DNA of 64,000 nucleotides, taken from the NCBI GenBank assembly GCA_021018995.1, contig CM037598.1:62700671-62764670 (forward strand), read 5' to 3'. Below, one piece after another: positions 21,228 through 32,521 of this stretch. Positions within the stretch are counted from its first letter, which is position 1. Each line of letters starts with the position of its first letter. The position numbers and the translations under genes were made by a program. The notes beneath the pieces are model-generated. The model saw nothing but the letters and a program-made list of their open reading frames with translations. It did no database searches and was not told where the DNA came from. The DNA is from Chloranthus sessilifolius (Eukaryota; Streptophyta; Magnoliopsida; Chloranthales; Chloranthaceae).

Positions 21228-23476
21228 CTAGAGGTAGAATGCTGGCTCATTCCTCTGCTCGATCATGATCGGCTTCATCTCAACACCATAGGGGATTTCA
21301 ATCATTGACGCCAATGTTGCTAATGCGTCGGCAAAGCGATTCCTTATCCGGGGGACGTATGAGAAAGTCACATCTTGGAAGCAAACTATTAGATCCTCGA
21401 GGTGTTCATGATAGGGGATCAGTTTCTCGTCTTTCGTCTTCCAGTCTCCATTCATCTGGCATATGATTAACTGTGAATCGCCAAAAACTTGAAGGTGTGT
21501 TATATTCAGATCGAGAGCCGCCTGTAGATCGGCGGTGTAAGCTTCATACTCAACCATATTGTTAGTGCAAGGGAAGTTGAGTTTGATGAAGATCGATACA
21601 TGGGATCCTTTTGGCAAAATTAGGATGGCGCCAACTCCTTGGCCTTTGACATGCGATGCCCCGTCAAAGTGCATTACCCATGGTTCCTCTGCCACTTCTG
21701 TATCATCTTCCGTCATGAAAAAGATATCTTCATCTGGGAATTCGATTCTTAACGACTTGTAGTCAGGTAAAGGGTTCTCAGCCAGATGATCGGTGAGCGC
21801 CTGCCCCTTGATCAATTTCTGAGTGACGTACGTGATGTCAAATTCGGATAATAAAAGCTGCCATCGTGCAGTTCGGCCAGTGACAGCAGGTTTCTCAAAT
21901 AGGTATTTCAAGGGATCTATCCACGCTAGAAGTAGGACGGCTTGGGATAATAGGTAGTGTCGAAGTCTTTGAGTAGCCCACACGAGCGCTAGGCATGCTT
22001 TCTCCAGATGAGAGTAGCACGTCTCGTAATCAGTGAACTTCTTGCTCAGGTAGTAAATGGTCTGCTCTCTTCTTCCTATCTCATCGTGTTGCCCTAACAC
22101 ACAGCCCATGGAAAACTCTGTCGTGGACAGGTACATTATCAGGGGTCTACCAGGTACAGGTGGTACCAACATTGGTGGATTTAGGAGGTAGCCCTTGATC
22201 TTGTCAAATGTAGCTTGGCAATCATCATTCCACTCAACTGGTGAATCCTTTCTTAGTATTTTGAAGATTGGTGCGCATATCAAAGTTAACTGTGCAATGA
22301 ACCGACTAATGTACTGGATTCTACCTAAAAAGCCTCTAACCTCTTTCTCTATAGACGGTGGTGGCATTTCAGTGATGGCCTTGATCTTGGTCGGGTCGAC
22401 CTCGATGCCTCTCCTACTGACAATAAAACCAAATAGTTTTCCTGACATAGCGCCGAATGCGCACTTTTGGGGATTCAACCGCAACCTATACTTTCTCAAC
22501 CTCTCGAACAGCTTCTGGAGGTTTACCAAGTGGTCGTCCCTTTCTGGCGATTTGGCAATCATATCATCGACATACACTTCGATCTCTCGGTGCATCATGT
22601 CATGGAATAGGGCCGTCATTGCTCTTGGGTAGGTTGCCCCAGCGTTCTTGAGCCCGAATGGCATCACCTTGTAGCAGAAGGTTCCCCAGGGAGTGATGAA
22701 CGAGGTCTTCTCTCGGTCGGCCTCTGCCATCTTAATTTGACTATAGCCTGAGAACCCATCCATGAAAGAAAGCATCCCGTGCTTAGCAGTATTATCGACC
22801 AAGATATCGATGTGGGGTAATGGAAAGTCATCCTTAGGGCTTGACTTGTTGAGATTCTAAAAATCAATGCACATTCGAACCTTCCCATCTTTCTTCGATA
22901 CGGGCATGATATTGGCCAACCATTGCGGGTATTTGGATACCATGAAGAAACCCGCGTAATTCTGCTTAACAACCTCGTCCTGACCTTCAACATCCACTCA
23001 GGTCAGAAACGTCTCAGCTTCTGTTTAACCAGCTTGCAGTCAGGGTAGAGTGGCAACTCATGTTCAACAAGATCAGTATCCAGACCAGGCATGTCTTCAT
23101 ACGACCATGCGAAGACGTCTTGGTATGACCGGAGGAAGTCTATCATACCCTTTCTCTCCGTAGGGGACAGCGACATTCTGATTTTGGTGATTCTAGGGAC
23201 CTCTTCAGTGCCTAAATTGACGTCCTCTGTCTCTTCAATGATTGGGGTGGGGCCATGGTCAAAATCGATAAATTGCTTGAGGAGCTCATTAGGGAGCTCA
23301 TCGATTTGACCTTCCTCGTCTAGACTCGTAATTCCTACCTCTTCTCGTATTTCTACAGGGAAGGGGTCGGCTTCGCATGGGACGGGTATCACAACATCAT
23401 TTTCAATTTTATTAGGAATTTTAAAGGACAATATTTTTGGAATTGGTATTTTTTCTATTTTTATAGTTTTTTGCAA
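21228..23476 (-). pseudogene. Reverse transcriptase, RNase H and second RNase H of O
   Basis: From the minus strand: a pre-RT segment (23476-23003) with 'LSPTERKGMIDFLRSYQDVFAWSYEDMPGLD'-type sequence, a frameshifted RT start (22993-22800), then a continuous 524-codon frame. That frame holds 'FMDGFSGYSQIKM', the active site YVDDMIAKS, 'FLGRIQYISRFI' and the first RNase H ('YYLSKKFTDYETCYSHLEKACLAL'). After a linker comes a second, archaeal-type RNase H with catalytic residues in 'MHFDGASH', 'NMVEYEAY', 'VFGDSQLI' and 'RFADALATLAS'. The two RNase H domains in this order diagnose the Ogre/Tat group. One frameshift near 22800-23000 breaks the ORF. Confidence 0.93.
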
Positions 23477-24088
23477 TTTTTTAGAAGGTAGCCCCTGGCG
23501 AGGTGGATCTGTATATATACAGGGTAGAGTGCCCCAGAGGCAGACCTCACTTCTTACAGGTTGTTTTTTTTTGGAGAGCCGGTGCCGTATTCACAGCATT
23601 TGGCGGCTCCCAGGAGTTGGGGCAAAGATGCCCAGCTACTTACCACGAGGCTTGGCCTTTACCCTTTTGGTTGGAGACAGCATCAATAGGCTCTTGCAGT
23701 TCCTCCCTCAGCATGTTTATAGAGGGATCCTCTAGGACCCTGTCTTTGAAGGTTAGGATGGGCCCAAAGTTGCTAGTGCTGGACTGATGGGTGGGCCCGG
23801 GGATTTCCTCCTCAAATAAGGAGAGGGCTGCCAAGTCCACCTTGAGGTCCGGGGGGTGATGTAAGGGTTAGTGGGGTGGGTGGAAGCAAGTTTGTCTTGG
23901 GTTATCCTTGTTTCCCCATTCAGATCAATCTTTACTACCCCGGTGCTCACAAAGGTTTGACGGATGTGGGGTCGGGCGGGAGTTTCTTCTTCCAGGTTGA
24001 TTCCTCTGGCCTTGGTGACTGCTGCGGCCCTTATCTTCTCTTTGGCCTCTCTGACTTCTTCTTCATCGGGCCTGTAGCCTAGGGCAAA
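23477..24088 (-). pseudogene. Protease-RT linker of O
   Basis: Partly open, low-complexity acidic frames without a recognised domain connect the G-patch-like segment to RT, including 'FEEEIPGPTHQS' and 'LEDPSINMLREELQEP'. Ogre elements are known to have an intron near this linker. I see GT/AG pairs but none I can defend. Confidence 0.5.
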
Positions 24089-24967
24089 TTATGTTTGCTG
24101 CCCCTTAGCCCTGATGGGGTCACTTCTTCCTTGAAGGCGTGGGCCCAAACCCTTCCCCTTTTGGTGGCCCCATTTGTGGAGCATGAACACGGCTGCCTCC
24201 ATTCCTCCTCCAGTTTTGGCAGGGATTTTTTCAGAAATGGCTAAGAAGCCATAGTCAAATCGATGAAGATCAGTGTCCTCTGCTGTATGCGGCATGTCAA
24301 GCACTTTTAGATTCTCAATATGCAGAGCGCTCCGCTCCCTGTCTTCTTTGCTCTCACACATGATGGTGACGATTCTTTCACCGGAGATGAATCAAAGTTT
24401 TTGGTGTAGAGTTGACGGTATTGCTCCGATCTCATGCAGCCATGGCCGGCCCAATAGTAAATTAAATATAGACTTGATGTCCATCACCTGGAAGGGCACA
24501 GTGAAGGTTTGCGGCCCAATGATCAGGTCGAGGTCTACTTCTCCTATGATTTCTCTCCAGGTGTTATCAAATCCCCTGGCGCTTGTTATAGATGGCCAGA
24601 AGGTGTTGGGGTTTGTAAAGATTTTGATTGCCGTCATTAGAGGGCACACATTTAATGCCGACCCGTTGTCTATCAAGACCAACGGCACCACCAGGTTCCC
24701 TACTTCCACTGTTATATTCAGGGGCTTAGAGTGGTTGTTCCCCTCAAGCGGCAGATCTGCATCAGTAAATGAGATGGTATTTGGGGCCAATACTTGCCTA
24801 ATTATCTCTCCCACCTCGTCTGGGGTTACGTGGGTAGAAACATGCGCATCTTTGAGGGCTCCCATTAAGGCTTGAAAGTGGAGTGGGGACGTGATCAACA
24901 AATCCCAGACAGTAATGTGTGCAGGTGTCCTCTTGAGCTGTGTCTCCAACACATGCTCTCTAGCCAT
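24089..24967 (-). pseudogene. Aspartic protease and G-patch-like segment of O
   Basis: The 24967-24392 frame carries 'ITVWDLLITSPLHFQALMGA', 'FTDADLPLEGNNHSKPL', the catalytic loop 'LIDNGSALNVCPL' (Asp-Asn-Gly-Ser, usual in this lineage in place of Asp-Ser-Gly) and the flap end 'LLLGRPWLHEIGAIPSTLHQ'. After a stop, 24361-24089 encodes 'FMLHKWGHQKGKGLGPRLQG', similar to the glycine-rich G-patch-like tail of Ogre/Tat proteases. It cleaves Gag-Pol in active relatives. Confidence 0.88.
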
Positions 24968-25117
24968 TTTCTCAAAGGGGTTCCTTGCAGCCTGCTCTTT
25001 CTTCTTCTCCTCTCATCTATCGGCCCCCGATGCTTCTGGCTGTGTAGAAATTCTGCCTGACTGGGTGATAAATTCGACAGTCTATTCCCGGTCGCGACCA
25101 ATATTCATGTCCGTCTG

Positions 25118-27485
25118 CTAGTAACTTAACGGCACTTGATGCGGGTCATAGGCGGGTTTCAAGATGAGGAAGGGAGTGCTTGGTGATTCTGGGGCAGATT
25201 GGGCTGGGTATGTCAAATTCTCAGACCCAACTAGGTTGACTCCAATAGGGGGTGTAATGGTATTGGTGGGAATTGGCGAAGTTGGGTTTGAGGGTGCGGA
25301 GGGGGTTTGTGCAGGCGTTATCAGGGCATGGTAAGACCAGTGGTGATTGGGAGCAGGTGATAAGGGGAGTGGGTGAGGGGTTGTTTGTTTGGATGGGGGT
25401 GGAGCTGGATTGGGGGCAAAATAGTGCAGGGATGGTGGGGGTGTGACTGGGATAGGGTGACTGGGAAATGTCGGAGGTGCAGGTGGAGCGGGGTGATAGG
25501 GGTATGACGGGGTAGCAGACGGAGCAGGGGGGTACTGGTACAAAGGGTTTGTAATCGGGGTGGCATGATGGGGTGACGATGGGTTCGTGGATGAAACGGG
25601 GTGAATCGAGGATAATGGAGTTGTGCATGGGGCGGGGTGATTTAGGGATGGTGGAGTTGTGTATTGGGCGAGGTGATTTGGGGATGGCGGGGTAGTATGC
25701 TGGGCGGTGGGATTTGGGGGTGTGTATGACGTGGGGTAGTATGGGGGTGGTGGATTTATGTATGGCGTGGGGTGATTTTGGTGCGACGGAAAGGTATATA
25801 GGGTGGCTGACGGTGGGATGGTGTATGGGATGGGGTGACTGGGAGGTGGTGTGTAATGTGGGGTAAATTGGGAGTGGGTGGATATGCATATGATTGCGGC
25901 AGGGCTGAGCCCGTTTGGATTTGGTAGGTGGGAGCGAAAGTGAAAAATACTGCCCTGAATCTAGGGGCTCTTCTTGGTATGCCAGGGTGGGGAAGTAATC
26001 GGCTAAATACAGCGGCTCGATGACCCCTACAATTGGTCCCCCCTTGTTCAGCCTTATAAGTGAAAACTCTTCTTGATCACTGATGTAATCCGAGGGGTGA
26101 AACTCTTCGTCTTCCTCCTCTACATAGTGGATGTTAGGCCTGGGGTCTCCTGGATGAGGTGGCAGAGGGGCCTGATGGATATTCTGGTTCTGCCCTTGAG
26201 GAGGCGATGGGAGAATAATTTTTCCCGCCTCTATTAAATCTTGGATGGCGTACTTTAGTGGGAAGCACCAGTCCGTAGGGTGACCTGGTCCCTGGTGGAA
26301 GTACAATGCAGGTTCGGCTCATAGTTTCTTGGTATAGGATTGGGTGGTGGGCGAGGCTAGAGTAAATTAACCAGACCCTTTTATAGCAATACTGGCAATA
26401 AGAAACTTAATGACTACCCTAACGGCATGAAGACCAGTTCGAATCGTGCTTTCATTTGTTCCTGGGTGAATGGGGTCCTCGGTCCATTGTTCGGCCTTGG
26501 CACTTGTTCGAAACGGGCCAGGGGTGGGTGTGTGGCCTGGAGCTGTATCGGGGTGGTATTGGCCTGGGGATAAACGATGTTCCGCACTTCTGCCCCTGGC
26601 CTTCTTTCAACCCTTGGTTCGACAGCTTTTCGAACCACAGCGGCCCCATTGGCCATACTCTTTCCCAATCTGCCCTCTCTGACGGCGTCTTCACAACGGT
26701 TGGCATTTCAGACCAAATCAGCAAAACTGGACTGCTGCTAATATACCAAGAATTCTGCAATGACTAGGAGCCCTCCCTTGGTTATTAATTCAATCTGCTC
26801 ATCATTCAAAATCTGGTGGGTCACCTGGGTGGCCAATGCCCTCCACCTTCCTATGTAGGCACTGAAAGTTTCATCATGTCTTTGCTTCAAACGGGCCAGA
26901 TCCGACTTCCTTGGCTCTATGTCCATGTTATAGACATATTGTTCTTAGAATAAGTGTGTCATATCTTTCCAAGTTTTGGTCATGGATGGTTCTAGGGATG
27001 TGAACCATCTTAGTGTCGGGCCCGTTAGACTCTTTTGGAACACTTTGATGAGGAGTCATTCATCTCCGCCGTACTGACACATATCCCCATAGTAAGATTA
27101 AGTGGGCGATGGGGTTGCGAGTGCCATTATATTTATCGAATAACGACATCTTAAATTTTGGTGGTAGGGGGACATCCGAGAATAGACACAAGTCTGAAAA
27201 GTCTGTCGAATGCAGTTCTAGCCCTCCCATCTTCGTCAGCTACTTTTTTATTCTGTTTATCTGCTCTTTCAGCTGCTCTAATTCTTTTGTAGTTGGGACT
27301 GCCTCCCCCTGATTTAGCTCGGCCCTGGGTGTGATGATGACGGGCCTTGGGGGGCCAAAGCTGGCAGCTCCTCCACTCTTGCGGATCTCGTCCTCCTCAT
27401 ACTGTTGCTCATTGTACTGGTGAGGGGCGAGGTCTGCTATTTGGACTTGGGGGGTGATGGGTTGGATGACCTGGTGGGGCCACAA
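25118..27485 (-). pseudogene. gag: gag core and C-terminus of O
   Basis: Frames on the minus strand show a coiled-coil start ('ELEQLKEQINRIKK', 27485-27240), a decayed capsid region, 'MDIEPRKSDLARLKQRHDETFSAYIGRWRALA' split over 26926-26738, and the C-terminal 'YFHQGPGHPTDWCFPLKYAIQDLIEAGKI' (26306 on). That last motif replaces a CCHC knuckle in Ogre/Tat Gag. A long Pro/His/Ser-rich tail (25900-25250) has repeats of the type 'PKSPRPIHNSTI'. Several frameshifts and stops between 27240 and 26310. It forms the virus-like particle in active relatives. Confidence 0.8.
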
Positions 27486-27719
27486 GGCTTGTAGGGGATG
27501 GGAGGGAGTGAATGGATGAGTGGTTTGCGGATGAATGATGTGCTAAGCTGGGTGTATATTCTAGGGGTGATGGGGGTGTGGTTGATGTGGCGGGACGCTG
27601 TAGGTGTGGTTTTGAGGCATAGGGTGGATCGGATTTTCCGTTGGAGGCGGGATGGGGGCATAAGGAGTGTAGGTGAATTAAGGGTATTGGTGAAGAGGTA
27701 TGGGGTTTGTGAATGGGCA

Positions 27720-28660
27720 TTGATGAGTGTGGGTGGGTGGGCCTTGGGTTGGGCTTGATGGCTTTGGAAAATTTGGGTTGATGGGCGTTGGGCCTGGGTG
27801 TGGGGGTTGCTATGATTTTGGGCTAATGGGCCCTATTGGTATTGCGTGCGGGGTGATGGGCCTTGGGCTTGGGTTTCATAAGTTTGGGTCCAAGGGCCCT
27901 AGGGGGCTTGGAACTGGGCCTGGGTTTGGGCTTTGGCCCATGGGCCTTGAGGATTTTGGGCCTGGGCCTGGGTTTGATTGGTTTGGGCTTGGGCCCATGG
28001 GTCTGGAGGGTTTTGGGTCTGGGTCTGATGGGTTTAGGTTTGGGCCCATGGGCCTTGAGAATTTTGGGCTTGGGCCTGGGTATGATGGGTTTGGGCTTGG
28101 GCCCATGGGTCTTGAGGGTTTTGGGTCTGGGTCTGATGGGTTTGGGTTTGGGTTTGGGCCCATGGGCCTTGAGGATTTTAGGCTTGGGCCTAGGTCTGAT
28201 GGGTTTGGGCTTAGGCCCATGGGTTTTGAGGATTTTAGGCCTGGGCATGGGTTTGATGGGTTTGGGTTTGGGCCCATGGGTCTTGAGGGTTTTGGGCCTG
28301 GGCCTGATGGGTTTGGGTTTGGGATCATGGGCCATGAGGATTTTGGGCCTGAGCCTGGGTCTGATGGGTTTGGGCTTGGGCCTTGAGGATTTTGGGCGGG
28401 GGCCTGGGTTTGATGGGTTTGGGCTTGGGCCCATGGGTCTTGAGGGTTTTGGGTCTGGGTCTGATGGGTTTGGGTTTGGGCCCATGGGCCTTGAGGATTT
28501 TGGGCCTGGGCCTGGGTCTGATGGGTTTGCGCTTGGGCTCAGGGATTCGTGTGGGTTTGGTAATGAGATGAGGGGGCTTGGGTCTGTTGGGCTTGGGCCT
28601 TGGCCTGGAATTGAGGTGAGGGATCTTGGATGGTATGAATGATGGGTGGTTGGGCATGGT
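27720..28660 (-). repeat. G-rich coding minisatellite in the gag N-terminal region of O
   Basis: Alternating units of about 57 and 51 bp form a roughly 108-bp higher-order repeat. On the + strand they read 'gatgggtttgggcttggg' plus 'cccatgggtcttgagg'-type sequence. All three minus frames stay open for long stretches and encode Pro/Lys/Arg-rich repeats such as 'HGPKPKPIRPRPKTLKT'. Spaced GGG runs with 2-5 base loops match the canonical G-quadruplex pattern on the strand opposite the element's RNA. The Gly-rich + strand ORFs are shadows. Confidence 0.8.
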
Positions 28661-29260
28661 CATGGCGGAATGGGGTATAGAGGTTTTGGAGACCTAGATG
28701 TGGGGTTTGGAATGTTGGACTCCGAGAGGTAGCCCACAGGGCATACATCCTTCTCATATCCTCCATTGAGGGCAAAGATTCAGGTGTGAGATTGGAGGGT
28801 GATGGCCCATTCAAGGACAGAGGGGTTGGATGAAAATGGGCATGACCTGGGTATGTGGGGTATGAATGGTTGTGCTTGGAGGGTGTGGATGTATAGCTAA
28901 GGAAGATGGTGGGTTGCTGGTCACACCCTGGGCAAAATTGGGCATGCCCTGGGTAAACTGGGGGCTCTGTTGGGATGTGGATGGACCATGTGATGTGGAG
29001 GGTATGTGAGATGGGGTGAGTGGGATATGGGATATAGGAGGCATGGATGATGAGGTGGACGGAGTGTGGGAGGTAGGCGAGGGATGAGGTTCCCGATGGG
29101 GTCTTTGGGAGTAGGGGGTGCGGTAAGGGTGTATGGATGGGAAATGGAGATGTATGGGTCGATTGGGAAATGAGGTTTCAGTAGAGGATGAGATGGGGGT
29201 ATGTTGGGAAAATGTAAGGGCAGGGGATGGGGTGGATGCGAACACGGGTGCCCCAAATGG
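28661..29260 (-). pseudogene. Proline/serine-rich N-terminal region upstream of gag core in O
   Basis: The minus frame 29245-28811 begins MFASTPSPALTFSQ and is rich in Pro, Ser, His and Thr ('HTPSTSSSMPPISHIPLTPS'). Another frame follows to 28540 with 'MEDMRRMYALWATSRSP'. There is no recognised domain. Long disordered Gag extensions or a separate ORF1 are usual in Ogre relatives. The start codon choice is uncertain. Confidence 0.5.
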
Positions 29261-29875
29261 ACCTGTGATATTGAACCGGGTTTGGGTGAAGGTGTTGGAG
29301 ATCGGGTCTTCTCCTATATGGGAATGGGATGGGGATGATGGCGGGGATGTGTCAGCGCTCGACAGGATCTGTTGACGAGTGTTGTACCGATGTCTTGGGT
29401 AAGGGGCGAATACTCTCCTAGTTCTTCCTCTACGGGTTGGATTTGAAGTCGCCGTAGTGACGGTCGCACCGAAAGTGCGCGCATCTACGGATTTTTGATT
29501 TTTCTATATATTTATTTTTTTTGGAATTTTCAAATGAAAATTATCTCCCCTATTTAAACGAATGATGATCTAGTGCCCTACAAAAGTTCCCGTCTTCGGT
29601 GATATATGCACCTTTAGTAGGTCCCACGGCGGGATCTAACACACTTCGGAAGAAGCGAAAGGGAACCCTTTCGTTCTATTGAAGGTGAGGAAATCCACAC
29701 AAACGACCGGATCCCCCGGAGCAAATCAATGAGAAGTGGCTTTCTTTTGACTGGGCGGGGGCATATTGGGTGTTACAGAATGCGGGAGGCTACTGCGGGC
29801 ACTAATACTGCTAATCGGGAAACTTGGGTGGTGGATTGGGCCTCAGATCGGGCTGCCTGAACCCAGTATATACTG
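29261..29875 (-). other. 5' leader of O
   Basis: Untranslated leader sequence between the gag start and the palindromes. No ORF or structural motif is recognised. Confidence 0.4.
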
Positions 29876-30037
29876 GGCATATGTATTATATATGCCTGAC
29901 CAAAACTTAGCAGATTTGGCTGGGTGTATATATTATATACGCCTGACTTAAATCTGGGGAATTTGATTGGGCGTATATATTATATATGCCTGAATATTTC
30001 AAGGGATTTTTGGCTGGGCATATATATTATATACGCC
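29876..30037. repeat. O-type palindromes in the 5' leader
   Basis: There are four copies, at 29876-29896, 29923-29943, 29970-29990 and 30017-30037. Centres are exactly 47 bp apart three times (29886, 29933, 29980, 30027). The intervening 26 bp are mostly unique, with a weak 'gatttggctg' echo. Confidence 0.92.
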
Positions 30038-30555
30038 TGGCAGAGACAGTTATGTCAGCTTGTTTTGACAGTAAACAGCAAGCCCGAGATGGGTCTTTTG
30101 GACTAGTTTTCTGGGAGAGATGCTTCCGGGGACTACTGTGTATGTTATCGGGTCCCTCCTTTCCGCTTCCTAGGGATACACGGCTGAATTCGGGCTGTCT
30201 ACGCTCTCACTATTGCAGGTTTTACGGCTTGATTGGAATTGGCAACCCAACCGATATACCTCTGGCGCAAGCGCCTTCTCAGGTACGGGAAGGGGTGGTT
30301 CTTTTCAGGATCATCACCACTAGGGTTGCCGCCTTACTGGGAACCAGGTAAATTATATCTGTGCCTAAACCCCCCAAAAAACTATCCAAAATATGCAAAA
30401 ACAGATTTGATTATGTGCCCACACTGTTGGTTCACTTTTAATTACAGATTTTTAAAGGGGAGTGAATTTAAGTCCAAAATCGGGTCGGGGATGACAAGCC
30501 CGTGCCGCCTCAATGGGCTGGCATTCAATGGTGAGATATGATGACTGAAATAAAG

Positions 30556-30745
30556 AGCGCACGTAGGCCCACCAAACGGCTAAGGCTCGTAAATGATTGA
30601 AATTTAAATGATGTGGAAAGTAGATGCGAGCAGGCCCGCCAAACAGCTAAGGCGGCTTAAATGACAAAATCGTAAAAAACTGAAATTTAAAGGCGCAAGT
30701 AGGCCCGCCAATCAGCTAAGGCACTTAAAGGACTGAATCGTAGGG
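30556..30745 (-). repeat. Three 68-bp repeats near the primer-binding site of O
   Basis: The + strand phrase 'gtaggcccgccaaacggc' followed by 'taaggc' starts units at about 30556, 30624 and 30692, a period of 68 bp. It lies in the untranslated leader between PBS and palindromes. The role is unknown; packaging or dimerisation signals usually lie in this region, but nothing here proves that. Confidence 0.65.
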
Positions 30746-30874
30746 GTGAGTATGTTAGTAAAAACAACAAAAAATAAAGAAAAATAGCAGAAAATTAGAA
30801 CAAAAAAATAGCCATGGTTAGTAAATAAAAAAATAAAGAGAAAGGCCAACAAGAGTGGAAGCGCTAGGGTGACA

Positions 30875-30892
30875 TCCCCAGCAGAGTCGCCA
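30875..30892 (-). promoter_or_regulatory. Primer-binding site of O
   Basis: The minus strand reads TGGCGACTCTGCTGGGGA, starting two bases after the 5' LTR. TGG pairs with the CCA tail of a tRNA. This form is usual in Ogre/Tat elements, where tRNA-Arg has been proposed as primer. I did not check it against a tRNA set. Confidence 0.85.
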
Positions 30893-31627
30893 TCTATGCG
30901 AGCATGGATCCTCTTGAACCCGTCGCGGCGATGCACTCGCGATGGAATAAAATGTAGAGTCGCCACCCAGAGCTTTTGGTGACCCGGGAAACCTTTAATC
31001 AATATTTTGAGCACTGAAGTGCTAAATATGACTCTGATTTACCGGTCTTTGCCAAAGGCTCTAGGGTAGGGGCTTCGGTTATCGATCGGGAAGGCTTTAG
31101 GCACCCGATCAACCCGTATGTAACAGTCTCTATCTATGGCTAAAACTAAAAATAAATGGGTGCAGCTTCCCCTTGCCCGAAGGCAATATGGTGTTATCAA
31201 GCTTTGAGCCAAACCGAAATTTTGGCGGCATAACGGCTTGAATCCTTGGATGGAGGAAACACCGAGAAGGTAGAAGAAGAGAGGGGTGAGCTGGAGCTCA
31301 CAGGCCCTTGTTGCACCGTGGAAGACCGTCGCTTCGGCGTGCTCCCGATGGCTTTAGGTGGCTTAAACGGTAGAGGAATAGGCTCTAATGGTAGGATTCG
31401 GTAGATAAGAAGTGTGGGGATGAAGCTAGGGACTAAGCTTTAACTAAAAGAGGTGATCTAATGGTTGAAAAGGGTTGAAAAGGATGATCTATGCATGCTG
31501 GAATTCTGGTTGAAGAAATAAAAAAGAACTTTCTCTCACTAGGGCTCTCTCTCTCCTAACTCAAGCTTTCACTCTAATCTTTTCAACCTTGATTTTTTCA
31601 ACCCTTTAGGGAAGAGGGGGGGCTCTC

Positions 31628-31635
31628 TATTTATA
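31628..31635 (-). promoter_or_regulatory. TATA box of O
   Basis: The minus strand has TATAAATA inside a near palindrome (TCTCTATAAATAGAGA), as in many plant retroelement promoters. The palindrome array (31916-32130) lies about 280 to 500 bp upstream. Confidence 0.75.
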
Positions 31636-31915
31636 GAGAAGAGGTGGGTTAGAGGGTTACTTAAGAGCTAATTGGTTTAGCAATTAGGTAATCCTCTATC
31701 TAAGGTTTTCAAGGTTTGTTGGGTCCTAGAGGTTTGGGAAACCAATTTCAAAGGTAGATGATGGGGTGAGACCATGGGCTTCTTAAGGGTTGCCAATAAG
31801 CTCAAAGGGGGTGCAACCAACCTTAAGACACCCACCTCAACCTAGGGGATGGTCAAAGGGTCAAACCAGATGGAGGAAATTCGAGCATTTAATGACAGAT
31901 ATTGTAGCTAAGCTG

Positions 31916-32130
31916 GGCGTATATATTGCATACGCCCAGCTTATGCACAGTAATATTCATGAAAACCAGGGGGAATCTGAGAAGATGGGTGCCCGCGTTG
32001 GTGGCCACCTATGCTAGGCGTATGTATTATATACGCCCGGCCAAATTTGGCCCAAACATGCCAGGCGTATATAATACATACGCCTTACCAATCTGGAGCC
32101 ACATTGGCTGGGCGTATGTAATACATACGC
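31916..32130. repeat. O-type palindromes in U3 of the 5' LTR
   Basis: There are four copies, at 31916-31936, 32017-32037, 32064-32084 and 32111-32130. The last three have centres 47 bp apart. The middle one is absent from the left LTR, which explains most of the 44-bp LTR length difference. Confidence 0.9.
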
Positions 32131-32516
32131 TTGAGCAAAAGTTGTCATTTTATGTGAAACTTCAATCGGTCAAACTCTTGAACCACAACTCTAAATTTGG
32201 TGATCTTTGGCTCGTTGGAAAGCTAGAGAAGTCCTCTTTCCAATGGTATGTGGCTCATCCTCAGCAGTAGACTGTATAAAAATTTAAAGCACTCCTCCCA
32301 TCAAATGCTCAGAAGGGTTTAAGTTGGGTCTGGGAAGCGATCCTAGGGTTTAGGGGTGATCTCTAAGGGTTGGGGGAATGGTTCTAATGGGTTTTCAGTG
32401 ATTCCTAAAAGTCTGGTTAGATTCTCAAGGGTTCAGGGATGCCATCAGAAGCACAGGGGTACATCTTTCTTAGAGTACAGACTGATCGGGCCTTGGGCCG
32501 AATTTGGGTGTCTACA

Positions 32517-32521
32517 CTATG
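32517..32521. other. Target-site duplication (right), CTATG
   Basis: A copy of 8986-8990 directly after the right LTR of O. The interrupted Athila-like ORF resumes at 32522 in the same frame. Confidence 0.9.

Larger units (their letters stand above)
8991..32516 (-). mobile_element. Ogre/Tat-lineage LTR retrotransposon O, full length (23.5 kb)
   Basis: Two LTRs (1578 and 1622 bp), a CTATG target duplication, a PBS beside the right LTR and a polypurine tract beside the left one define a complete element transcribed on the minus strand. Order: 5' LTR (right), leader, long proline-rich gag, protease with a G-patch-like segment, RT, RNase H, a second RNase H, integrase, then two antisense genes, then the 3' LTR (left). 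The second RNase H after the first, the great length and the antisense ORFs between integrase and 3' LTR fit the Ogre/Tat group. Frameshifts in gag, pol and both antisense genes make it non-autonomous now. Confidence 0.95.
30895..32516 (-). repeat. 5' LTR of O (right copy)
   Basis: A direct repeat of 8991-10568, 1622 bp. The terminal TG/CA pair is intact at the + strand right end (TCTACA) and mutated to TA at 30895. It contains four O-type palindromes, a TATA box and the same leader as the left copy. Divergence between the copies indicates an insertion that is not recent. Confidence 0.95.

Noticed and set aside
27863-28642. Long Gly/Leu-rich + strand ORFs
   Set aside because: These are the antisense reading of the G-rich minisatellite in the gag region of O.
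29876-30037. Repeat-spacer arrangement (21-bp palindromic repeats, 26-bp differing spacers) resembling a CRISPR array
   Set aside because: The sequence is a plant retrotransposon; arrays have only 2-4 repeats, there are no cas genes, and spacing is explained by promoter-type motif clusters.
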